A stretch of 64,000 nt of DNA from an uncultured Bacteroidales bacterium (lineage in GTDB: Bacteria > Bacteroidota > Bacteroidia > Bacteroidales > UBA932). The stretch spans positions 62,001 through 126,000 of the forward strand of contig CALUPT010000007.1 in assembly GCA_944322715.1 (NCBI GenBank), in the 5' to 3' direction. Made by a program: the position numbers and the translations under genes. Position 1 is the first letter of the stretch. Every line of letters starts with the position of its first letter. Of the stretch, positions 47,461 to 54,837 are shown piece by piece. The notes under the pieces were generated by a model. That model was given only the letters and a program-made list of their open reading frames with translations. It had not been told where the DNA came from and did no database searches.

Positions 47461-48354
47461 TCATTGTTCAATGGTCGTGATTCCCTCGATTGTGACCGTG
47501 TCTCCCGCCGTCTTCCTGATGAGGCCCTGAAGCACGTTCCCCGGGCCGATTTCCATGAAGTAGCCGGCTCCATCGGCGATCATGTTCTTCACGCTCTGTG
47601 TCCATTTGACAGGTGAGGTCAGCTGCGCGAGAAGGTTCTTCTTGATGGTATCCGGGTCCGTGGATGGCTGTGCGGTCACATTCTGGTAGACAGGGCATAC
47701 CGGTGTCTTGAAGGATGTGGTCTCGATGCCTTCGGCAAGCTCCACCCTCGCAGGCTCCATGAGAGGGGAGTGGAAGGCGCCTCCCACCTGAAGTACGAGC
47801 GCCCTCTTCGCTCCTGCGGCCTTGCATTTCTCACAGGCTTCGTTTACGGCCTCCACTTCTCCTGAAATCACTATCTGTCCGTTACAGTTGTAGTTGGCAG
47901 GGACTACCACGCCGCTGCAGCCGGCGCAGATCTCCTCTACCTTTTCGTCAGGGAGTGCAATGATGGCTGCCATTGTGGACGGCTTGATTTCGCAGGCCTT
48001 CTGCATTGCCCTTGCGCGGATGCTCACAAGCCTGAGTGCATCCTCGAAGTCCATAGCCCCTGCTGCCGCAAGTGCGGAGAACTCTCCGAGAGAGTGTCCT
48101 GCAACCATGTCCGGACTGAACCCGTCATAGCATTTTGCGAGCACTACGGAGTGCAGGAATACCGCAGGTTGTGTCACCTTTGTGGCCTTGAGGTCTTCCG
48201 GTGTCCCTTCAAACATGATATCGGTGATTCTGAATCCGAGGATCTCATTAGCTTTTTCAAGCATTTCCTTTGCGGTGGCATTGGTGTCGTAGAGAGCCTT
48301 TGCCATGCCCGGGAACTGTGACCCCTGTCCCGGGAAAACGTATGCTTTCTTCAT
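47461..48354 (-). CDS. fabD: Malonyl-CoA:ACP transacylase
   Basis: The 297-residue enzyme moves malonyl from CoA to acyl carrier protein, the entry step of fatty-acid elongation in the cytoplasm. The N-terminal FPGQGSQFPGM motif, the nucleophile Ser88 in AGHSLGEFSAL, Arg in VSIRARAMQ, the catalytic His in GGAFHSPLM and the terminal GPGNVL block are all present. Length is normal. The gene stands apart from other fab genes. Confidence 0.97.
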   Translation of the reverse strand: MKKAYVFPGQGSQFPGMAKALYDTNATAKEMLEKANEILGFRITDIMFEGTPEDLKATKVTQPAVFLHSVVLAKCYDGFSPDMVAGHSLGEFSALAAAGAMDFEDALRLVSIRARAMQKACEIKPSTMAAIIALPDEKVEEICAGCSGVVVPANYNCNGQIVISGEVEAVNEACEKCKAAGAKRALVLQVGGAFHSPLMEPARVELAEGIETTSFKTPVCPVYQNVTAQPSTDPDTIKKNLLAQLTSPVKWTQSVKNMIADGAGYFMEIGPGNVLQGLIRKTAGDTVTIEGITTIEQ

Positions 48355-48377
48355 AGTGTCTTGAGTTTTTAACTTGG

Positions 48378-48385
48378 CAAAAGTA
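48378..48385 (-). promoter_or_regulatory. Candidate -7 box of fabD
   Basis: Minus-strand TACTTTTG fits TAnnTTTG, 23 bases upstream of the fabD start. No clear -33 TTG is seen. Confidence 0.4.
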
Positions 48386-48448
48386 CAAAATTTTCCCGAC
48401 TAAGCAGCAGATTTATCGCCGGACAGTATCTTTTTACTGAAAAATGAT

Positions 48449-48456
48449 TATTTTTG
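48449..48456 (+). promoter_or_regulatory. Candidate -7 box upstream of tRNA-Arg
   Basis: TATTTTTG fits TAnnTTTG and lies 93 bases before the mature tRNA. The -33 element is not clear. Confidence 0.4.
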
Positions 48457-48549
48457 CAGTCCGTTTCGGAAAATGGCCGGTGTTTTCCTTCCATGTCTTT
48501 CTGAAACGGCCCTGCCGGCCGGGCGGAAGTGCGGCGGTCCAGGAGGAAT

Positions 48550-48621
48550 GCTCCCGTAGTTTAATGGATAGAATTTCGGATTCCGGTTCCGACGGTTGCG
48601 GTTCGATTCCGCACGGGAGTA
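48550..48621 (+). tRNA. tRNA-Arg (anticodon CCG)
   Basis: The cloverleaf can be drawn. The acceptor stem is GCTCCCG with CGGGAGT (first pair G-T), and the discriminator is A. The D-arm has AATGGAT. The anticodon stem TCGGA/TCCGA holds loop TTCCGGT with anticodon CCG. The T-arm has GGTTCGATTCC. CCA is not encoded. Confidence 0.93.
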
Positions 48622-48638
48622 CGAGCAAAGCAGCCATA

Positions 48639-48815
48639 TTGCAACTTAGGTCCCGGCTTGATGAACTGTGCAACCGGTACAGGCAGGTGAAAGACTCTGC
48701 GCTGGTTGGTGCGCTGTCTGGACATGCGGAGGGGTCGAGGGCGTTCGCCCGTTACAGGACTATAGACGAACAGATGAAGGAAGAACTGGTCAGGCTGCTG
48801 GAGAAGAAGCCATAG
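48639..48815 (+). CDS. Possible small protein directly after tRNA-Arg
   Basis: An open frame runs through the tRNA and continues to a stop at 48813-48815. After the tRNA it reads like a real small helical protein (LRSRLDELCNRYRQVKDSA, then ARYRTIDEQMKEELVRLLEKK). No ATG lies in frame at the right place; a TTG at 48639 would give about 58 residues. It could be the conserved end of a lost gene or a genuine small protein. I do not recognise it. Confidence 0.3.
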   Translation: MQLRSRLDELCNRYRQVKDSALVGALSGHAEGSRAFARYRTIDEQMKEELVRLLEKKP

Positions 48816-48818
48816 CCC

Positions 48819-49367
48819 CTATTTCTTCTCTTTCCGCTTTATCGTGTGCTTCAGTTTGAGTACGGCGAAGTTCAGCTCTATCTCGGTCTCCGTCTCGTCT
48901 GTCTTCATGTCGTCCCCGAACAGGTCTGCCATTATCTCTCCGGACTTCTCCATCAGGGTCTTCTGCCGGAACTTGTCCGGATTGGCGGACATCTCTCCTA
49001 TCGTCCGGGACAGTTCGCGAAGTTTGGCGAACGCCTCGATTATCGCTATCGTGGTGTTCGTCGCCCGTTCGCCCTTCAGGATTGTGGCGAGCATATAAAG
49101 CCCTTTCTCTGTGAATGCTTTCGGAGGAACCGGGGAGTATTTCAGTTCGGGGTTATCAAAATTTTTGATAACCTCATGTTTTTCCTCTTTGGTAAGCGGC
49201 AGGACATATCCGTCCGGGAACTTGTCCGGATTGTTCCTGACCGCCTGGTTTATCTCCCTTGTCTCTACCCCGTACAGGGTGGCCACATTGCTGTCGAGGA
49301 TGACCTTCTGCCCTCGGAGCTCTATGATGAACTCCTCCACGCTGTTGAATTTCACTATATCTGACAT
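48819..49367 (-). CDS. ORF6N-domain protein (phage-type DNA-binding)
   Basis: The 182-residue protein has an N-terminal ORF6N domain (about 8-95): RGQKVILDSNVATLYGVET, then REINQAVRNNPDKFPDGYV, and AFTEKGLYMLATILKGERA. The C-terminus is charged and helical and ends in KLKHTIKRKEKK. ORF6N domains occur in phage antirepressor-like and mobile-element proteins, and are scattered in Bacteroidales chromosomes. It lies alone between tRNA-Arg and tRNA-Val, a common site for integrated elements, but no integrase or attachment repeat is visible. DNA binding is predicted; the target is unknown. Confidence 0.9.
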   Translation of the reverse strand: MSDIVKFNSVEEFIIELRGQKVILDSNVATLYGVETREINQAVRNNPDKFPDGYVLPLTKEEKHEVIKNFDNPELKYSPVPPKAFTEKGLYMLATILKGERATNTTIAIIEAFAKLRELSRTIGEMSANPDKFRQKTLMEKSGEIMADLFGDDMKTDETETEIELNFAVLKLKHTIKRKEKK

Positions 49368-49564
49368 GTTATTTTGATATTTTTAAGGCAGGTTTGTACG
49401 ACCGGCTTATCTCTCATGCAGCAGCTGGCTCTCCTTGAAAGTCCCTGTAACTTCCTGCCCGGTAATCTTTCATTTGTAAAATGATGTGCTTGATTGTTTT
49501 GCAAAATTACAAAAAATGCAGAAGATACGGAGTGCCTTGTGGCGACTGGCATGGAAAAGACAAA

Positions 49565-49599
49565 CAAAAAAAGCAGCTACATTTCTGTAACTGCTTTTT
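49565..49599 (-). terminator. Bidirectional terminator next to tRNA-Val
   Basis: AAAAAGCAG and CTGCTTTTT flank TACA/TGTA in an almost perfect palindrome. It can end the tRNA-Val transcript on the minus strand. Confidence 0.75.
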
Positions 49600-49605
49600 G
49601 CCGTG

Positions 49606-49680
49606 TGGGAGCAGAGGGAGTCGAACCCCCGACCCTCTGCTTGTAAGGCAGACGCTCTGAACCAACTGAGCTATGCTCCC
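49606..49680 (-). tRNA. tRNA-Val (anticodon TAC)
   Basis: On the minus strand, the acceptor is GGGAGCA with TGCTCCC and discriminator A. The D-arm is GCTCAGTTGGTTCAGAGC. The anticodon stem TCTGC/GCAGA holds loop CTTACAA with anticodon TAC. The T-arm is GGGGGTTCGACTCCC. CCA is not encoded. Confidence 0.95.
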
Positions 49681-49707
49681 TTTTTTCGTTTCTTGTGGCT
49701 TATTACT

Positions 49708-49777
49708 GCGTCAGACTTCGTGTCCTCACTCCTCACAACCAACAGGTTGCTGCGTCGTTCGTCACTCGTCTTCCTTG
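49708..49777. repeat. 70-base direct repeat, copy 1
   Basis: The copy runs from GCGTCAGACTTCGTGTCCTC to CACTCGTCTTCCTTG. It matches copy 2 (49830-49899) at all but one visible position (CCAACAGG against CCAGCAGG). The two starts are 122 bases apart, and both copies are preceded by TTCGTTTCTT about 25 bases upstream. Confidence 0.85.
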
Positions 49778-49829
49778 TCCTAAACCAAAATAAACTTCAA
49801 AATTCTTTCGTTTCTTTTTCCGTATTGCA

Positions 49830-49899
49830 GCGTCAGACTTCGTGTCCTCACTCCTCACAACCAGCAGGTTGCTGCGTCGTTCGTCACTCGTCTTCCTTG
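49830..49899. repeat. 70-base direct repeat, copy 2
   Basis: Second copy of the repeat at 49708-49777, with one base difference. The 49681-50097 interval otherwise holds no gene that I can support. Confidence 0.85.
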
Positions 49900-50097
49900 C
49901 ACTGCGGAAAAACAAACTTCAAAAAGATTCTTTCCGAAATTCCGTCTGTTAAAGAACTGGCCTTTGGGGAGGTTTTCTCCGAAAAGGACTGCAAAGATAC
50001 GCAAGAAATTTTATTCTGCAAATTTTTATGAGGCAGAGTCAGATTTTTAGGATGCAAGAATGAAATGAATGCTGCCAGCACTTGCCGTATTATCGGT

Positions 50098-50475
50098 TCA
50101 GACAGTCTGCCGGATCTCTTTCCCGAATGGCAGACATGACAGTAACGCCATCTGGAAATGCTTGATGCCTAATGGTATGCCGATTATCGTGATGCAGAAC
50201 ACAAGCCCGAAAAACAGGTGCGTAAGGGCTATTTCCCACCAGCCGCAGCATATCCATATAACATTCATGATGACTGACAGGCAGCCTGTACTGTTTGCCC
50301 CGTTCACTATTTCCCTGCCGAAGGGCCACAGGGCATAGTTGCCGAACTTGAAGAGCTGTATCCCGAACGGGATGCCTATAATGGTGATGCAGAGCAGCAG
50401 GCCTGCAATGAAGTACATGATGGCGGTGATCAGGCCGCCGAAAATGATCCAAAAAATGTTTCCGATTACGTTCAT
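50098..50475 (-). CDS. YccF-family inner-membrane protein
   Basis: The 125-residue protein has two copies of a hydrophobic hairpin with the family motif CITIIGIPFG and CITIIGIPLG, followed by QLFKFGNYALWPFG and KHFQMALLSCLPFG. This matches the YccF domain, two repeats with about four membrane segments. The function is not established. Its ATG overlaps the stop of the DUF4491 gene by 3 bases (within TCAT on the plus strand), so the two are translationally coupled. Confidence 0.92.
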   Translation of the reverse strand: MNVIGNIFWIIFGGLITAIMYFIAGLLLCITIIGIPFGIQLFKFGNYALWPFGREIVNGANSTGCLSVIMNVIWICCGWWEIALTHLFFGLVFCITIIGIPLGIKHFQMALLSCLPFGKEIRQTV

Positions 50476-50753
50476 GTCCTGTCTTTTTTAGGAAACCAGC
50501 CTTTCTCCACCCTTTTCTTCTGCTGGAAAAGTTCCAGAATCGACCAGAAACAGGAAAAAGCCGCGACACCCGATATGGTGGACCATACAAGGTCCTCGAG
50601 GAAGAGCGAAAGTACGGCAAATCCTAAACCTGCCAGCAGGAATGCCCACCAGCAGCGTGTTCCGAAATGATATTCGGCCTTTATCACGACGGGATGGAAA
50701 ATTCCGATTATCAGAAAAGTCGCGAGACCTACCAGGATGCCAGCAATATTCAT
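50472..50753 (-). CDS. DUF4491-family small membrane protein
   Basis: The start is set at 50753 (MNIAGILVGLATFLIIGIF); an ATG at 50780 is in frame but falls on the promoter box. The 93-residue protein has about three membrane segments. FHPVVIKAEYHFGTRCWWAF and SLFLEDLVWSTISGVAAFSCFW are characteristic of DUF4491 proteins of Bacteroidetes. The function is unknown. It is the first gene of a two-gene unit with the YccF gene. Confidence 0.88.
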   Translation of the reverse strand: MNIAGILVGLATFLIIGIFHPVVIKAEYHFGTRCWWAFLLAGLGFAVLSLFLEDLVWSTISGVAAFSCFWSILELFQQKKRVEKGWFPKKDRT

Positions 50754-50777
50754 CTTTTTTAAATTCTTGTCGGTTGG

Positions 50778-50785
50778 CAAAGATA
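50778..50785 (-). promoter_or_regulatory. -7 box of the DUF4491-YccF unit
   Basis: Minus-strand TATCTTTG fits TAnnTTTG. It forms one arm of a perfect 10-base inverted repeat with the FKBP promoter box (GCAAAGATAA and TTATCTTTGC). Confidence 0.6.
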
Positions 50786-50799
50786 ATGAAAAATCCGAT

Positions 50800-50807
50800 T
50801 ATCTTTG
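50800..50807 (+). promoter_or_regulatory. -7 box of the FKBP isomerase gene
   Basis: TATCTTTG fits TAnnTTTG, 28 bases before the FKBP start, divergent from the box at 50778-50785. Confidence 0.6.
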
Positions 50808-50835
50808 CAAACCTTAATTTTGTCGTGGATAGTTT

Positions 50836-51441
50836 ATGGACAGGAACAGTTATGCTTTGGGCATGAGCATTGCCCACAATATGCTTTCTTCCGGAGTGAA
50901 GGACATTTCTTTTGAGGATTTTGCCGCAGGTCTGAAAGCGGTGCTTTCCGGTGCGGAACCGGAGGTAAGTTTCGAGGAGGCATCCCGGCTGCTGGACAAG
51001 TATTTCGCCGATATTGAGAAGAAACAGAAGGCGGAGTCTGCGGCGGTGAATGCCGCGGTGAAGCGTGAAGGGGAGGAGTTCCTTGCGGCAAATGCGGGAA
51101 AGGATGGTGTGAAAGTTCTTCCGAGCGGTCTCCAGTATAAGGTGATCCGGGAAGGGACAGGCAGGAAGCCTGGGCGGACGGACAAGGTCAAGTGCCATTA
51201 TGAAGGCCGTTTCATCAACGGAAGCAAGTTCGACAGTTCGTATGACCGTCGGCAGCCGGCTGTGTTCGGACTGGATCAGGTGATTTCAGGCTGGACCGAG
51301 GGTCTGCAGCTGATGTCGGAAGGGTCGGAATATGAATTCTATATACCGTACACCCTCGGTTACGGAGAGTCCGGGGCTCCTGGCGCCATTCCTCCGTACA
51401 GCGCGCTGGTGTTTACCGTAGAGCTTATAGAAGTCCTGTAG
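50836..51441 (+). CDS. FKBP-type peptidyl-prolyl cis-trans isomerase
   Basis: The 201-residue protein has an N-terminal helical dimerisation-type domain (about 1-85; YALGMSIAHNMLSSGVKDIS). An FKBP catalytic domain follows (about 95-201; VLPSGLQYKVIREGTGRKPG, VKCHYEGRFINGSKFDSS, GWTEGLQLMSEGSEYEFYIP, GAIPPYSALVFTVELIEV). This is the Mip/FkpA layout. No signal peptide is visible, so a cytoplasmic folding role is likely unless export is non-standard. The next gene starts 15 bases later. Confidence 0.95.
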   Translation: MDRNSYALGMSIAHNMLSSGVKDISFEDFAAGLKAVLSGAEPEVSFEEASRLLDKYFADIEKKQKAESAAVNAAVKREGEEFLAANAGKDGVKVLPSGLQYKVIREGTGRKPGRTDKVKCHYEGRFINGSKFDSSYDRRQPAVFGLDQVISGWTEGLQLMSEGSEYEFYIPYTLGYGESGAPGAIPPYSALVFTVELIEVL

Positions 51442-51456
51442 GAAACATGCCGGACG

Positions 51457-52422
51457 ATGACGCGAAGAAGAGGGGGCGTTATGGATACAGTCTCGGAAAA
51501 CAAGGGAATGCCGGAGGCCGGACTGCTGCTTGCGGATGCAGGCGGCAGCAAGACTGACTGGATACTTGTCTGCGGCGGGAAAGCCTCAAAGTTTACTGCG
51601 GCAGGAATGAATCTGGCGGTTATGGGGAAGGAGGCTGTCCTGGCCGCAGTCCTGTCCGCGGCTGAAAGCATGGGCGACATGGCGGCCAGGGTAAGGGATA
51701 TCCGGTATTACGGGGCCGGTGTCATCGGTTCGGGTCATGTCATTGAACTGGATGCCGTGCTGAAGAACGTCTTTCCCGGAGCATCCGTGTCATACGGGTC
51801 GGATCTTCTCCTTGCGGCGGAGGCCGGACTGGGAAACGGCAGCGGGATAATCTGTATCCTCGGGACGGGCTCCAACAGCGGAATGTATGACGGCAGGAAG
51901 ATAGTTTCCAATATCCGTCCCGGCGGATATATTCTCGGGGATGAAGGCGGCGGGAGCGCTCTCGGCAGGATGCTGCTGTCAGACTATGTGAAGGGCAGGC
52001 TTCCTGAAAGCATCATGGAGAAATTCTCCGCGGCATATCCGGGCCTTTCCTACAGTGTCGTGGTGGAACACGTTTACAGGGGCGGCAATCCGGCAGGTTA
52101 TCTCGCTTCGTTCGCCCCGTTCGTGCTTTCATGCCGGGGAGACGGCTATGCCGATGGCCTGATAGACAGGAATCTCAGGAATTTCGTGGAACGTTCGGTC
52201 CTCCCTTATGGCCGTGCGGACTGTGACATTGCGGTATCTGGCTCCATGGGAGTCGAATGCAGGAAGGAACTGGAACGTCTCGGAAGAGAATACGGCCTGC
52301 ATTTCATCCGTTTCGTGAAGAGTCCGGCGGATGTCCTGGCGCAGAGAATACTGGAGGCGGTTCCATGCCCGGAGGAGCGGCAGACAGGGAAGTCCGGCGG
52401 GGATGGCCCGGAGGAATATTGA
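51457..52422 (+). CDS. BadF/BadG-type ATPase family, N-acetylglucosamine kinase-like
   Basis: This is a 321-residue protein of the ASKHA fold. The phosphate-1 motif is LLADAGGSKTDWILV. The phosphate-2 region is IICILGTGSNSGMYDG, followed by GGYILGDEGGGSALGRMLL, and the adenosine region is DIAVSGSMGVECRKEL. The pattern fits eukaryote-like GlcNAc kinases in the BadF/BadG family. These phosphorylate amino sugars for recycling; the exact sugar cannot be read. The start may instead be the ATG at 51481 (MDTVSENKG). The gene ends 5 bases before recR. Confidence 0.88.
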   Translation: MTRRRGGVMDTVSENKGMPEAGLLLADAGGSKTDWILVCGGKASKFTAAGMNLAVMGKEAVLAAVLSAAESMGDMAARVRDIRYYGAGVIGSGHVIELDAVLKNVFPGASVSYGSDLLLAAEAGLGNGSGIICILGTGSNSGMYDGRKIVSNIRPGGYILGDEGGGSALGRMLLSDYVKGRLPESIMEKFSAAYPGLSYSVVVEHVYRGGNPAGYLASFAPFVLSCRGDGYADGLIDRNLRNFVERSVLPYGRADCDIAVSGSMGVECRKELERLGREYGLHFIRFVKSPADVLAQRILEAVPCPEERQTGKSGGDGPEEY

Positions 52423-52427
52423 CAGTT

Positions 52428-53069
52428 ATGGCATATAAGGAAAAATATCCATCAGTGCTGCTCGAGGAGGCGGTCGATGCTATCAGTTCCCTGCCAGGAG
52501 TGGGGAGGAAAGGGGCGTTGAGGCTTGCCCTGCATCTGCTGAAGCAGCCACAGGAGAATGTACGCCATTTCGCTTCTGCCGTGAGCCGTCTCAGGGACGA
52601 GGTGAAATATTGCAGGGAATGCAGCATGATTTCGGATGGGGATGTCTGCTCCATCTGTTCGGACAGAAGCCGCGACCACAGGACGCTGTGCGTGGTGGAG
52701 AGTGTCAGGGATGTGATGAGCATAGAGAATACGGGACAGTACAGGGGCGTGTACCATGTACTGGGCGGCATTATCTCTCCGATAGATGGTATCGGACCTT
52801 CCGACCTGACCATTTCGCGTTTGGTCGAAAGGGTGCGGGATCTTGTGCAGGACGGCGGGAGCGCCCCACGGGATGTCGAAGTGATATTCGCATTGAGCGG
52901 GGATGTGGAAGGCGAGACAACGGCATTCTACATCTACAGACAGATTTCCGGACTCGGGGTCAGGGTCTCATCCATTGCGAGGGGCCTGGGTTTCGGGGAT
53001 GACCTGGAATATGCGGATGAACTGACGCTCGGCCGCTCCATAGTGAACAGACAGGAATTCCGGCCATAG
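52428..53069 (+). CDS. recR: Recombination mediator protein RecR
   Basis: The frame is open from 52257, but the true start is ATG 52428 (MAYKEKYPSVLLEEAVDAIS), giving 213 residues, about normal for RecR. The N-terminal HhH region is LPGVGRKGALRLALHLL. The zinc finger is CRECSMISDGDVCSIC. The Toprim domain has CVVESVRDVMSIENTG and HVLGGIISPIDGIGP, and the C-terminal block is SSIARGLGFGDDLEYADELTL. With RecF/RecO it loads RecA on gapped DNA. Confidence 0.97.
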   Translation: MAYKEKYPSVLLEEAVDAISSLPGVGRKGALRLALHLLKQPQENVRHFASAVSRLRDEVKYCRECSMISDGDVCSICSDRSRDHRTLCVVESVRDVMSIENTGQYRGVYHVLGGIISPIDGIGPSDLTISRLVERVRDLVQDGGSAPRDVEVIFALSGDVEGETTAFYIYRQISGLGVRVSSIARGLGFGDDLEYADELTLGRSIVNRQEFRP

Positions 53070-53115
53070 AACCGGTTTTTTAACGGTATTGCCGGTGAGA
53101 GTATAATATTAAGGT

Positions 53116-53670
53116 ATGACGATAATAGAGATTGTGCTGATGGCTCTGTCGTTGAGCGTTGATACTCTTGCGGTGTCGATGTGCGGCAGCGTAACGCTTG
53201 GAAAGACGGATTTCCGGAAGACGGCCGGTGTCGCTCTGGCATTTGCTGTCATGCAGGCCGCATTCCTGTCTGCCGGATGGCTTTTGGGCAGTTCCATAGT
53301 AAGGTATGTCGAAAGCATTGCCGGAGCCATCGGGTTTATTCTTCTGTTATATATTGGTGTCAACATGATCCGAGGTGCACTGAAAGCCGGAAGCGGGGAA
53401 TCGGTGAACCTGTCCGGAATCCGCTCCCTGATTCTTGCGTCAGTGGCGACCAGTATAGATGCCGCTGCCGTGGGAGTGTCTCTTGCCATGACGGAACCGG
53501 ACATGAAGACCATTGTCATTTCGATAGTGTCCGTGTTTGTCATTACAGCCGCAGCGGCGGTTACCGGAGTTCTGGGCGGCTGCAGGATCGGCAGCAGATT
53601 CGGCAAGCCTGCACAGATAGCAGGAGGCATTGTCCTTATAGCCATAGGCCTCAATATCCTGATAGGTTAG
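53116..53670 (+). CDS. mntP: Manganese efflux pump MntP
   Basis: The 184-residue protein has six membrane segments. The family motifs are ALSLSVDTLAVSMCGS (first helix, acidic Asp) and LASVATSIDAAAVGVSLAM (fourth helix), a duplicated DUF204 layout. It exports Mn2+ from the cytoplasm. No yybP-ykoY-type manganese riboswitch fits into the 46-base upstream gap. Confidence 0.94.
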   Translation: MTIIEIVLMALSLSVDTLAVSMCGSVTLGKTDFRKTAGVALAFAVMQAAFLSAGWLLGSSIVRYVESIAGAIGFILLLYIGVNMIRGALKAGSGESVNLSGIRSLILASVATSIDAAAVGVSLAMTEPDMKTIVISIVSVFVITAAAAVTGVLGGCRIGSRFGKPAQIAGGIVLIAIGLNILIG

Positions 53671-53708
53671 CCATCCGGCATGATGTGGTCCATGATTGTC
53701 ATGAAAAT

Positions 53709-53740
53709 TTTGTCATTACGGCAATAATTTGTTACTTTTG
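53709..53740 (+). promoter_or_regulatory. Bacteroidetes-type promoter of corA
   Basis: TTTG (53709-53712), 20 bases, TACTTTTG (53733-53740) is a full match to the consensus. The predicted start near 53747 leaves a leader of about 124 bases. Confidence 0.7.
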
Positions 53741-53746
53741 CAGGCT

Positions 53747-53870
53747 TTCTTTCAGTTGGACAGGGAAAGGGAGGCGTAGTGCCGGAAAGAAATGCAATGG
53801 AACGGGCTGCAGATGCGGACCTGAAGTCTAATCCTCCGACGACCGGGCCGGACTAAAACAGGCAAATAGG
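53747..53870 (+). ncRNA. Possible structured leader (cis-regulatory RNA) of corA
   Basis: TAGTGCCGG (53777-53785) can pair with CCGGACTA (53848-53855, one bulge). GGAGG (53770-53774) can pair with CCTCC (53833-53837). The two helices cross, so they would make a pseudoknot. The interval has no open frame of note. It fits no riboswitch class I can recall, including the M-box and cobalamin classes. Confidence 0.35.
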
Positions 53871-54818
53871 ATGATATCGATCTACTATAAGGCTGCAGGA
53901 CAGATAGAGGTTGCCCAGTCGGTGACGGATTTCCAGAACATGAACAGACAGGATGTCGTTTGGATCGACCTCTATTCTCCGGAAGGGGAGGAGAAGAGAG
54001 GGGCCGAGGCATTTCTCGGGACCACTATCCAGAGCAGGGCGCAGGCCGAGGAGATCGAGAGTTCTTCACGTTTTTCCGAAACGGACCATGCCATATTCGC
54101 CAATACCAACTTCCTGATACCGGGTCCTGAGGAGTATTCCATGGAGAGCGTCTCTTTCATCCTGACAGACAGCGTGCTTACCACTGTGAGGGAATGTCCG
54201 TTGAGGAGCTTCACCGACCTGCAGCGCAGAATGCAGGCCTTCCCGAAATTCTATCCATCCGGCAATGTCGTCTTCGTGAGCATCCTGGAGCAGAGAGTCG
54301 ACCTTGATGCGGATATGATCGAGTTGATGTCCAAGGAGATAGCCCAGTACAACAGAAAAGTCAGCCTGGGAGAGGACATCAACGAGGAGTTCCTGCTCGA
54401 CATCAACCAGCTGCAGGAGAACACGATGTTGGTGAGGGAGAACATAGTGGACAAGCAGAGGGTCGTGTCCAACCTTTTGAAGACCGATCTTTTCCCGCAG
54501 GAGTTGCGCAGCAAGCTGAATGTCCTTCTGAAGGATATCTCATCCCTTATCAACCATACGAATTTCAGTTTCGAGAGACTTGAATACCTGCAGAATACGG
54601 TGATAGGTCTTATCAATTTGGACCAGAACAAGATAATGAAGGTGTTCACCCTCGTTTCGCTTCTGTTGATGCCGCCGACCCTCATAGCCAGTTTCTACGG
54701 CATGAACGTGAATCTTCCCATGAGCGGACAATGGTGGGACTGGGTGGCGATTCTCGCTCTCATGCTCGTATCATTCGCCCTGATACTCCTGATCTTCAAG
54801 AAAAGGAAAATGCTTTAA
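53871..54818 (+). CDS. corA: CorA family magnesium/divalent-cation transporter
   Basis: The 315-residue protein has a cytoplasmic N-terminal domain and long stalk helices (about 130-250). Two C-terminal membrane segments follow; the first (KVFTLVSLLLMPPTLIASFY) ends in the selectivity signature YGMNVN, with MSGQWWDW in the loop. The C-terminus is basic (FKKRKML). It forms pentameric Mg2+ channels in the inner membrane. It has its own promoter and a long leader. The downstream gene starts 19 bases later and may be co-transcribed. Confidence 0.95.
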   Translation: MISIYYKAAGQIEVAQSVTDFQNMNRQDVVWIDLYSPEGEEKRGAEAFLGTTIQSRAQAEEIESSSRFSETDHAIFANTNFLIPGPEEYSMESVSFILTDSVLTTVRECPLRSFTDLQRRMQAFPKFYPSGNVVFVSILEQRVDLDADMIELMSKEIAQYNRKVSLGEDINEEFLLDINQLQENTMLVRENIVDKQRVVSNLLKTDLFPQELRSKLNVLLKDISSLINHTNFSFERLEYLQNTVIGLINLDQNKIMKVFTLVSLLLMPPTLIASFYGMNVNLPMSGQWWDWVAILALMLVSFALILLIFKKRKML

Positions 54819-54837
54819 CAGTAAATGACCGTGATCT

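Noticed and set aside
49603-50031. Open frame beginning WEQRESNPRPSACKADALNQ over tRNA-Val
   Set aside because: It is the minus-strand tRNA read as protein, a well-known false gene, and continues through the 70-base repeats.
53747-53870. Cobalamin or M-box riboswitch before corA
   Set aside because: The hallmark conserved boxes of those classes are not found, so only an unclassified leader is proposed.
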